The notes below the pieces were generated by a model. The model was not told the origin of the DNA, made no database searches, and saw only the letters and a program-made list of their open reading frames with translations. DNA of 9,561 nucleotides from Clostridia bacterium (GTDB taxonomy: Bacteria; Bacillota; Clostridia; Christensenellales; Aristaeellaceae): NCBI GenBank assembly GCA_900754755.1, contig CAAEEC010000300.1:1-9561 (forward strand), given 5' to 3'. Positions 1 to 4,824 of this stretch are shown here, piece after piece (positions within the stretch are counted from its first letter, which is position 1; the number at the start of each line of letters is the position of its first letter). The position numbers were made by a program, and so were the translations under genes.

Positions 1-132
1 GGCCCGGTATTCCGGGGCTGCGGAGCGCTTCGCGCTGTCCTCGCCCCTCCACCCCTTCGGGGCTTCGACGACTACGGCCTGTTTCGCGCACAGCGCGCGC
101 GCTTCGTGCGCCCCAAATTTTTTTTCACCCTC
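1..132. other. GC-rich noncoding edge with short hairpins
   Basis: No convincing gene is seen in this stretch. It holds several compact GC hairpins: AGCGC/GCGCT around TTC (24-36), CCCC/GGGG around TTC (52-62, a c(UUCG)g-type loop), and the hairpin at 86-111. It probably lies downstream of a gene outside the window. The dense TTCG-containing hairpins could be part of a dispersed intergenic repeat, but only one copy is visible here. Confidence 0.4.
86..125 (+). terminator. Probable intrinsic terminator of an upstream gene
   Basis: GCGCAC (86-91) pairs with GTGCGC (106-111). A nested AGCG/CGCT stem sits inside and two bases are bulged. CCCAAA follows, then eight T (118-125). The stem-to-T-tract gap is longer than usual but the T-run is clear. 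It would end transcription entering from the left, just before the PadR promoter. Confidence 0.5.
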
Positions 133-161
133 TTGACAAATACATCGCGGTGCGATATAAT
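133..161 (+). promoter_or_regulatory. Consensus sigma-A promoter of the padR operon
   Basis: A perfect -35 TTGACA (133-138), a 17-nt spacer and a perfect -10 TATAAT (156-161) precede the PadR gene. A promoter this strong normally needs repression, and the palindromic operators at 140-190 cover its spacer, -10 and start site. Confidence 0.9.
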
Positions 162-190
162 CGATACATCGAAGTGCGATGTATCGCACT
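140..190. promoter_or_regulatory. Tandem PadR-type operators, nested palindromes
   Basis: Site 2 is a perfect 9-5-9 palindrome: GATACATCG (163-171), AAGTG, CGATGTATC (177-185). Site 1 is a degenerate copy 24 bp upstream: ATACATCG (140-147), CGGTG, CGATATAA (153-160), with its right half merged into the -10 box. A further perfect 8-2-8 palindrome, AGTGCGAT-GT-ATCGCACT, spans 173-190 and shares the right half of site 2. PadR-family operators are known to contain ATACAT/ATGTAT-like dyads. Autorepression by the adjacent PadR protein is inferred from position and symmetry. Confidence 0.75.
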
Positions 191-208
191 GAAAGGGGTG
201 AGAACGCG

Positions 209-526
209 ATGAACGCGCACATTCGCAAAGTGTATGTGCCGATGACGGAAACGGGCTTTTACATCCTGCTGTGCCTGCGCGAAGAGATGCACGGATACAG
301 CATTGTGCAAACCGTGGCGGAAATGACGGGCGGGGAAGTGCGGCTCAGCCCGGGCACCATGTACGGCAGCCTTTCCAAGATGGAAAAGGACGGGTTGATC
401 CGCTTCGTCCGCGAGGAGGAAAAGCGCAAGATTTACGCCATCGCGCCGCTGGGCGAGGAAGTGCTGGGGCTGGAAATGCACCGGATCGAGCGGCTATACC
501 GCAATATGATGGAGGCGCGCCAATGA
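209..526 (+). CDS. PadR family transcriptional repressor
   Basis: This 105-residue winged-helix regulator is expected to bind palindromic operators as a dimer and repress its own operon. Visible family features are the HGYSI segment (28-32), the recognition-helix region around LSPGTMYGSLSKMEKDGLI (46-64), and the wing with basic and aromatic residues RKIYAIAPLGEE (73-84). The C-terminal helix (about 85-103) would carry the dimer contacts. The length fits the short PadR-s2 type. The ATG at 209 is chosen because AGGGG lies 10 nt upstream. An in-frame ATG at 179 falls inside the operator and near the expected transcription start, so it is unlikely. The stop overlaps the next start (ATGA). The ligand is unknown; PadR proteins of this type often respond to drugs or phenolics and control transporters or membrane proteins. 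Confidence 0.93.
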   Translation: MNAHIRKVYVPMTETGFYILLCLREEMHGYSIVQTVAEMTGGEVRLSPGTMYGSLSKMEKDGLIRFVREEEKRKIYAIAPLGEEVLGLEMHRIERLYRNMMEARQ

Positions 527-1068
527 AAACGCACAAAACGGTTTTTCGCTATTACACGATTATGGAATATGAAAAGGAACAGGAGTGGCTCTCGCGCCAG
601 CACCGCCAGGGCTGGAAGCTCACCGCCGCCGCGGCCTGCTTTTACCGCTTTGAGCGCTGCGCGCCGGAAGACGTGGTCTACCAGCTGGATTACAACCCCG
701 AGGGCCGGAAGCATCCGGAAGAATACGTGCAATTGTTCCGCGATTGCGGCTGGGAGCACGTGCTGGACAACGTGGGATACAGCTATTTCCGCAAACCGGC
801 CGCGCAGATGCAGGGGCGCGAGGAAATCTTTTGCGACGAGGCGTCGCGCATGGAGATGTTCCGCCGCATCCTCTGCCATCGCATGCTGCCGCTTTTGATC
901 CTGCTGGTGGGCATGTTTGTGCCGCTGATCATTATGGAGCTGCTGGAAGCCGACAGCGCGGCGGACGCGCTGGTCACAGGGATCCCCGCGGGCCTGGTGG
1001 TAGCGCTGTATATCGCGGTGTTCGCGCAATGCGCGCTGCAATACTTTCGGCTGCGCAAAGGGCGTTAG
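523..1068 (+). CDS. DUF2812 domain membrane protein
   Basis: This 181-residue protein belongs to the DUF2812 family, commonly paired with PadR regulators in Firmicutes; its function is not known. The soluble N-terminal domain (about 5-92) shows the family pattern: EWL near 21-23, GW at 30-31, FYRFE (40-44), VVYQLDYNP (51-59), EEYVQLFRDCGWE (66-78) and YFRKP (88-92). Two hydrophobic segments follow (about 120-140 and 152-173), ending in a short basic tail, so the domain is probably cytoplasmic and membrane-anchored by a hairpin. The ATG overlaps the PadR stop by four bases and GGAGG (511-515) lies 7 nt upstream, so translational coupling is likely. The stop codon overlaps that of the convergent XRE gene. 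A membrane-stress or drug-sensing role is only a guess from the PadR pairing. Confidence 0.88.
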   Translation: MKTHKTVFRYYTIMEYEKEQEWLSRQHRQGWKLTAAAACFYRFERCAPEDVVYQLDYNPEGRKHPEEYVQLFRDCGWEHVLDNVGYSYFRKPAAQMQGREEIFCDEASRMEMFRRILCHRMLPLLILLVGMFVPLIIMELLEADSAADALVTGIPAGLVVALYIAVFAQCALQYFRLRKGR

Positions 1069-1298
1069 CGCGGGAGAGCGCCTTCCGCGCGCGGATAGGG
1101 TTTGCGCTCTTCCGTGCGCTCCATGATGTAATCCATGCTGGTGTGGAAAAAATCCGCCAGCAGCATCAAAGTTTCCGTGGGCGGCACGCGCTCGCCGCTC
1201 TCGTATTTGGAAATGAGCGATTGCTCAATGCCCGTTTGCATTTGCAGGGAAAGTTGCGTGAGCCCCTTTTCCAGGCGCAGTTTCTTTAAATGATTCAT
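1065..1298 (-). CDS. Small XRE-family helix-turn-helix regulator
   Basis: This 77-residue protein is almost entirely an HTH_3/XRE DNA-binding domain. Residues 2-58 contain the five-helix pattern LKKLRLEKGLTQLSLQ, then SLISKYESGERVPP (27-40), then TLMLLADFFHTSMDYIM (43-59). The tail (60-77) is short and basic with no sensor domain. The ATG at 1298 is preceded by GGAGG (1306-1310) with 7-nt spacing. The gene diverges from the NatAB-like exporter, with a perfect inverted repeat in the shared intergenic region, so control of that exporter and of itself is the simplest inference. Its 3' end converges on the DUF2812 gene: its TAA (1067-1065) and the DUF2812 TAG (1066-1068) share bases. Such small XRE proteins are common and their targets cannot be read from sequence alone. 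Confidence 0.88.
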   Translation of the reverse strand: MNHLKKLRLEKGLTQLSLQMQTGIEQSLISKYESGERVPPTETLMLLADFFHTSMDYIMERTEERKPYPRAEGALPR

Positions 1299-1341
1299 GC
1301 CATCGCCTCCATTTTTATTATGGTGGGCAAAGGCGCTGCAA

Positions 1342-1360
1342 ATATGACGAATTGTCATAT
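1342..1360. promoter_or_regulatory. Perfect palindrome, candidate XRE operator
   Basis: ATATGAC (1342-1348), GAATT, GTCATAT (1354-1360) form a perfect 7-bp dyad in the 153-bp divergent region. It lies 33 bp upstream of the -35 box of the natA-like gene. On the - strand it overlaps a weak possible -10 (TATGAC) for the XRE gene, 16 nt after TTGCGC. A symmetric site in this position fits autoregulation by a dimeric HTH protein. That assignment is inference. Confidence 0.55.
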
Positions 1361-1392
1361 GCAATAGGGAGAATCGCGCAACGCAACTTCTC

Positions 1393-1421
1393 TTGCAAGG
1401 GAAATGGGATTGTGCTATAGT
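1393..1421 (+). promoter_or_regulatory. Sigma-A promoter of the NatAB-like operon
   Basis: TTGCAA (1393-1398), a 17-nt spacer and TATAGT (1416-1421) match the sigma-A pattern at nine of twelve bases. The start codon at 1452 lies 30 nt downstream, leaving a short leader that carries AAAGGA at 1438-1443. Confidence 0.75.
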
Positions 1422-1451
1422 AAACCTCACCAAAAAGAAAGGACTGACGGT

Positions 1452-2228
1452 ATGGACGCCATTTTGCAGGCAATCGACCTGAAAAAGCGCTTTAAGCTCT
1501 CCGCCAAGCAGCAGAAGCTGGAAAACAGCCGCCGCAAATTCGTGGACGCGGTGGGCGGGCTGAGCTTCTCGGTGAACCGGGGGGAAATTTACGGCCTGCT
1601 CGGCCCCAACGGCGCGGGCAAAACCACCACGCTGCGCATGCTCGCCACGCTGATCCGGCCCGACGCGGGCGACGCGCTGCTGGAGGGCAAGAGCATTGTG
1701 AAGGAGCCGGAGGCCGTGCGCCGGAAAATCGGCTTTTTGACCAGCGAACTGAAGCTGGAGGACTACTTTTCGCCCTCGTACCTGTTCGATTTTTTCGCCC
1801 AGCTGCACGGGCTTTCCCCGCAGGCGCGCGCCGCGCGCAAGGCGGAACTGTTCGATACATTTGGCATTGGCGAATTCGCCGGGGTGAAGGTGGCGAACCT
1901 TTCCACCGGCATGAAGCAAAAGGCCGCCCTGGCCATTTCGCTGGCGCACGACCCGGACATCGTGATCTTCGATGAGCCGACCAACGGGCTGGACGTGCTC
2001 ACCGCCAAAGTGGTGACGGACTATCTGCTCGCGCTGCGGCGGCAGGGCAAAACGCTGATCGTTTCCACGCACATCTTCAGCCTGATCGAAAAAATCTGCG
2101 ACCGGGTGGGCGTGATCATCGGCGGCAAGATGGCCGCGGACGGCACGCTGCAGGAGGTGTGCGCCGGGCAATCGCTGGAGGACCGTTTCTTTGCCATATA
2201 CGCGCAGACTGTGGGGGAAGAAGCATGA
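1452..2228 (+). CDS. ABC exporter ATP-binding protein, NatA-like
   Basis: This is the 258-residue nucleotide-binding subunit of an ABC-2-type exporter, acting on the cytoplasmic membrane face. The Walker A motif is GPNGAGKTT (51-59), the ABC signature LSTGMKQK (150-157), Walker B VIFDEP (171-176), the D-loop NGLD (178-181) and the switch histidine H207. The Q-loop position carries IGFLTSE (93-99) in place of the classical glutamine, which resembles NatA-type sodium exporters (GFLT-type motif). An N-terminal insertion rich in K and Q (about 14-30) precedes the first core strand. The ATG at 1452 has AAAGGA at 1438-1443; an in-frame ATG at 1404 lies upstream of the -10 box and is rejected. The gene overlaps the permease gene by ATGA. 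The substrate (sodium, a drug or a peptide) is not determined. Confidence 0.9.
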   Translation: MDAILQAIDLKKRFKLSAKQQKLENSRRKFVDAVGGLSFSVNRGEIYGLLGPNGAGKTTTLRMLATLIRPDAGDALLEGKSIVKEPEAVRRKIGFLTSELKLEDYFSPSYLFDFFAQLHGLSPQARAARKAELFDTFGIGEFAGVKVANLSTGMKQKAALAISLAHDPDIVIFDEPTNGLDVLTAKVVTDYLLALRRQGKTLIVSTHIFSLIEKICDRVGVIIGGKMAADGTLQEVCAGQSLEDRFFAIYAQTVGEEA

Positions 2229-3400
2229 AAAAGAGCAACATTGGCGCCATCATTCGCAAGGAATTCAACCGCTTTTTCACCGACCGGCGGCTGGTGATGA
2301 CGGCCATCATCTTGCCGGGGCTGATGATCTACCTGCTGTATTCGTTCATGGGCAGCGCGATGAGCAATATGTATTCCGTGGAGGACGATTTCGCGCCCAC
2401 GGCATATGTGGTGAACGCGCCGGATTCCATCGCCGCGCTGGCGCAGGAAGCCGGCATGACGCTTACAGACGTTTCCCCGCAGGAGGCGGAGGGCGTGCGC
2501 GCGCAGATCGTGGATAAGCAGGCCGAACTGCTGGCCGTGTTCCCCGCGGATTTCGACGCGCAGGTGGCCGCCTACGCGCCGGGCGCGGGCGAAGCGCCCA
2601 ATATCGAGCTGTACTACAATTCCACCGACGCGGACAGCGCCGAGGCGTATGCCATGTTCACCGCGATGCTGGACGGATATGAGAGCTCGCTCGTGAACAA
2701 ATTCGATGTGAACCGGGGCGTCAGCGCGGATCTGGCGTCCGAGCGCGACACCGCCGGGCAGATTTTCTCCTCCATGCTGCCGCTTTTGATGATGATGTTC
2801 CTGTTCAGCGGCTGCATGGCCGTGGCGCCCGAATCCATCGCGGGCGAAAAGGAGCGCGGCTCCATCGCCACCCTGCTGGTCACCCCGCTGGGCCGGGGCG
2901 AGCTCGCCATGGGCAAGGTGATCAGCCTGGGCTGCATATCGCTGCTCAGCGGCGCTTCCAGCTTCCTGGGCACCATGCTCTCGCTGCCCAAGCTGATGGG
3001 CGCGGGCGATGTGGCGCTGGAGGCGGCCGCCTATGGCGCGGGCGATTACGCGGCGCTGTTCGCGGTGATCGCCTCCACCGTGCTGCTTCTCACGGGCATG
3101 ATCGCCGTGCTTTCCGCCTTCGCCAAGACCGTGAAGGAGGCTTCCATGCTGGTGATGCCGCTGATGATCGTCAGCATGCTGGTGGGCGTGACCTCCATGT
3201 TCGGCGATGTGCACGCGCAACTGGGCTGGTACTGCATCCCGCTGTACAATTCCGTGCAGTGCATGAGCGGCGTGCTCGCCTTCTCGGCCAGCGCTGCGGC
3301 CGTGGGCGTTACCGTGGCCGTGAACCTGGCATTGGCCGCCTGCATGACGCTGATTTTGCGCAGGCTCTTTAACAGCGAAAGCGTGATGTTCTCCCGCTGA
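2225..3400 (+). CDS. ABC-2 family exporter permease, NatB-like
   Basis: This 391-residue membrane subunit pairs with the preceding ATPase. The topology fits ABC2_membrane_3/NatB proteins: one N-terminal membrane segment (about 22-42), a large extracytoplasmic domain (about 45-178), then about five segments (roughly 180-201, 229-255, 275-298, 303-325, 355-378). The family hallmark PESIAGEKERGSIATLLVTP (202-221) links the second and third segments and is thought to contact the ATPase. The ATG overlaps the ATPase stop by four bases, and GGGGGAAG (2213-2220) precedes it. The pair resembles NatAB sodium extrusion systems, but the same architecture serves other exporters, so the substrate is left open. 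The external domain is typical for NatB-like proteins and shows no recognisable enzyme motif. Confidence 0.88.
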   Translation: MKKSNIGAIIRKEFNRFFTDRRLVMTAIILPGLMIYLLYSFMGSAMSNMYSVEDDFAPTAYVVNAPDSIAALAQEAGMTLTDVSPQEAEGVRAQIVDKQAELLAVFPADFDAQVAAYAPGAGEAPNIELYYNSTDADSAEAYAMFTAMLDGYESSLVNKFDVNRGVSADLASERDTAGQIFSSMLPLLMMMFLFSGCMAVAPESIAGEKERGSIATLLVTPLGRGELAMGKVISLGCISLLSGASSFLGTMLSLPKLMGAGDVALEAAAYGAGDYAALFAVIASTVLLLTGMIAVLSAFAKTVKEASMLVMPLMIVSMLVGVTSMFGDVHAQLGWYCIPLYNSVQCMSGVLAFSASAAAVGVTVAVNLALAACMTLILRRLFNSESVMFSR

Positions 3401-3407
3401 CGGCGCG

Positions 3408-3448
3408 AAAAAAAATCTTTGCGCGGGGGATTGATTTTCTCCGCGCAA
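3408..3448 (-). terminator. Hairpin with a terminator-like T-tract on the minus strand
   Basis: TTGCGCGG (3419-3426) and CCGCGCAA (3441-3448) form a perfect 8-bp stem. Read on the - strand, the stem is followed by AGA and eight T (complement of A 3408-3415), like an intrinsic terminator. Read on the + strand there is no T-tract, so it would end the permease transcript only weakly. No - strand gene begins nearby, so it may block antisense transcription. Its loop holds the -35 box of the next promoter. Confidence 0.5.
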
Positions 3449-3459
3449 GCGGTTATAAT
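3431..3459 (+). promoter_or_regulatory. Sigma-A promoter of the DUF1292 gene
   Basis: TTGATT (3431-3436), a 17-nt spacer and a perfect TATAAT (3454-3459) lie 60 nt upstream of the DUF1292 start. The -35 box sits in the loop of the inverted repeat at 3419-3448, and the right arm of the repeat occupies the spacer. The leader also contains a small CGGG/CCCG hairpin (3470-3482). Confidence 0.8.
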
Positions 3460-3518
3460 ATCCTCGGATCGGGCAATTCCCGCTTCGATCTAATACGGTC
3501 AGAAAGGAGCGTGATGGG

Positions 3519-3845
3519 ATGGATGAAGAACTGGATCTCGTCACCTTTTCGGACGAGGACGGCAATGAATTCACCATGGAGGTGCTCGATTATTTCTTTT
3601 ATGAAGGCAAGGAGTACGCGCTGCTGGCAGAGGTAGAAGACGATTGCGAATGCGGCGCGTGCGATCACGACGACGATTGCGACTGCGGCTGTGAGGAACG
3701 CGAAGCGTATATCATGGAAGTGGTGCCCGTCGGCGATGATGAAGAAGAATTCGTCCCGGTAGACGAAGAGCTCGCGGAACGGCTGATTGAAATGGTCGAA
3801 AACCAGCTCTACGACGATGAGGACGAGGACGACGAAGAGGAATAA
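3519..3845 (+). CDS. DUF1292 protein with Cys-rich acidic insert
   Basis: This is a 108-residue, strongly acidic protein of the DUF1292 (YrzB-like) family, whose function is unknown. The two halves of the family core are clear: LVTFSDEDGNEFTMEVLDYFFYEGKEYALLAE (7-38) and EAYIMEVVPVGDDEEEFVPVDEELAERLIEMVENQL (62-97). Between them residues 41-60 hold a short acidic insert with six cysteines (C43, C45, C48, C54, C56, C58) and H50, arranged CxCxxC-x5-CxCxC. This looks able to bind a metal or form disulfides, which is inference. The tail (98-108) is nearly all D and E. AAAGGAG (3503-3509) lies 9 nt before the ATG at 3519, which decides the start over nearby out-of-frame GTG and ATG codons. It has its own promoter and downstream hairpin, so it is probably a single-gene unit. 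Confidence 0.9.
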   Translation: MDEELDLVTFSDEDGNEFTMEVLDYFFYEGKEYALLAEVEDDCECGACDHDDDCDCGCEEREAYIMEVVPVGDDEEEFVPVDEELAERLIEMVENQLYDDEDEDDEEE

Positions 3846-3879
3846 TCGCTCGCTCCGCAGAGGTGGCGAGATTCATTTG

Positions 3880-3920
3880 AGGGGCTGTGGAAGAACGTTT
3901 GCCGTTCTTCCACGGCCCTT
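3880..3920 (+). terminator. Long hairpin after the DUF1292 gene, probable terminator
   Basis: Bases 3880-3897 pair with 3903-3920 around a 5-nt loop (TTTGC). The 18-bp stem includes two G-T pairs. The following CATCATAATT is T-poor, so this is a very stable stem with a weak tail. Termination is likely; a dispersed repeat or an RNA-stabilising element cannot be excluded. Confidence 0.65.
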
Positions 3921-4054
3921 CATCATAATTGTACACCGTTTCGTTTGCTTCGACTGCAGGGAAGCGGAAATTGTCTTGCCAGAAAAGCCATTGCCCGCAC
4001 CGCAAAACTCGAAAGCGGCGGGCAGTTTGGGCGCGATGGATTAACCGATTTTGT
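3921..4054 (+). other. Unassigned leader before the GGDEF gene
   Basis: The reading frame of the GGDEF gene stays open upstream to an ATG at 3929, but the extra translation (about 42 residues, rich in R, K, C and H) has no membrane or domain signature and no ribosome site. The stretch 3985-4045 carries GCAAAAC, CGAAAG and ATTAACCGAT, slightly recalling a c-di-GMP-I riboswitch, yet the required GACGCAAAGCC block is absent. No convincing sigma-A promoter is seen. The stretch is left as an untranslated leader of unknown role. Confidence 0.3.
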
Positions 4055-4702
4055 ATGCATGGTAAATTTTCTAAAGATGATACAAATGTGTTCGCCACGC
4101 TTTCGCTGTGCTTCCTCTTGGCGGTTTGCCTGCTCATCGTCTATCATTATCTTTCGTACCTGGAATACATGGGGCAAATGGACGCGGTTACCGGGGTGAT
4201 GGGCCGCAAAATGTTCCTGCACTATTGCGAAGACGCCTTGGATAGCAAGGACGCGATCCCGCCGCGCCAGGGCTGCTTCCTGTTTGTGGATGTGGACTAT
4301 TTCAAATCCATCAACGATACGCTGGGCCATCCCGTGGGCGATGCCGTGCTGCGGGAAGTGGCGCAAGCGCTGCAAAGTGCGTTTTCCGCCTTTGGCGGCG
4401 TCGGCAGAATGGGCGGGGACGAGTTCGGCGTGTTGCTGATGGGCGGCATCACGGAAGAAGAATTGCGCCAAAAGCTGGATGCCTTTCAAAGCGGCATCGT
4501 CTCCATCCTGCCCGCGCCGGAAAAGGTGTCCTGCAGCATTGGCGCCTGCTGGTTCATCCACCCGCAGGACATTCAAACGATTTATCCGCAAACCGACCGG
4601 CTGCTCTACGCCGCCAAGCGCCAGGGCCGCGCCTGCTATGTGATGGGCGTTTGGCAAAATGGGCATCTGCGCGTCATAGAGCGGGCCGGGGATTTGAGCT
4701 GA
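4055..4702 (+). CDS. Membrane-anchored GGDEF protein, probable diguanylate cyclase
   Basis: This 215-residue protein probably makes cyclic di-GMP from two GTP at the membrane. One hydrophobic segment (about 12-31) is followed by a short linker. The GGDEF domain starts at MDAVTGVMGRKMF (42-54), continues with the metal-site region FVDVDYFKSINDTLGH (77-92) and an intact GGDEF signature (120-124), and ends with SCSIGACW (159-166) and DRLLYAAKRQGR (181-192). The upstream RxxD inhibitory site is not visible (SAFGGVGRM, 111-119), so product inhibition may be lost. The usual sensor domain is missing; the N-terminus is only an anchor. The start is uncertain: the ATG at 4055 best fits the membrane segment but has no good ribosome site, and GTG 4088 or ATG 3929 are alternatives. 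No EAL or PilZ partner is nearby. Confidence 0.82.
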   Translation: MHGKFSKDDTNVFATLSLCFLLAVCLLIVYHYLSYLEYMGQMDAVTGVMGRKMFLHYCEDALDSKDAIPPRQGCFLFVDVDYFKSINDTLGHPVGDAVLREVAQALQSAFSAFGGVGRMGGDEFGVLLMGGITEEELRQKLDAFQSGIVSILPAPEKVSCSIGACWFIHPQDIQTIYPQTDRLLYAAKRQGRACYVMGVWQNGHLRVIERAGDLS

Positions 4703-4750
4703 GCTGTTTCTAGTGGACGCCTCTTGCTCCCATGCTTTGGCAATACGCTA

Positions 4751-4783
4751 AGCGCCCGGCTGAAAGATTTTCAACCGGGCGCT
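4751..4783. terminator. Bidirectional hairpin between convergent genes
   Basis: AGCGCCCGG (4751-4759) pairs perfectly with CCGGGCGCT (4775-4783). After one C-A mismatch the stem continues TGAAA/TTTCA around GAT. It lies between the 3' ends of the GGDEF gene (+) and the solute-binding protein gene (-). Neither side has a strong T-tract, but the position and the stem of about 14 bp favour a shared terminator. Confidence 0.7.
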
Positions 4784-4824
4784 GATTTGTTACGCGAGTC
4801 GCGCGGCGGCCAGATCTTCCGGCC

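Noticed and set aside
179..208. Earlier PadR start at ATG 179
   Set aside because: It lies inside the operator palindrome, about 18 nt after the -10 box, and lacks a ribosome site, while ATG 209 has AGGGG at proper spacing.
2021..3577. Very long open frame on the minus strand opposite the NatA/NatB genes
   Set aside because: Its translation is rich in His, Gln, Arg and Ala in the way typical of antisense frames of GC-rich genes. The + strand frames have clear ABC exporter motifs, ribosome sites and an ATGA overlap.
3985..4050. Possible c-di-GMP-I (GEMM) riboswitch before the GGDEF gene
   Set aside because: GCAAAAC, CGAAAG and ATTAACCGAT are suggestive, but the conserved GACGCAAAGCC segment and the paired stems cannot be laid out.
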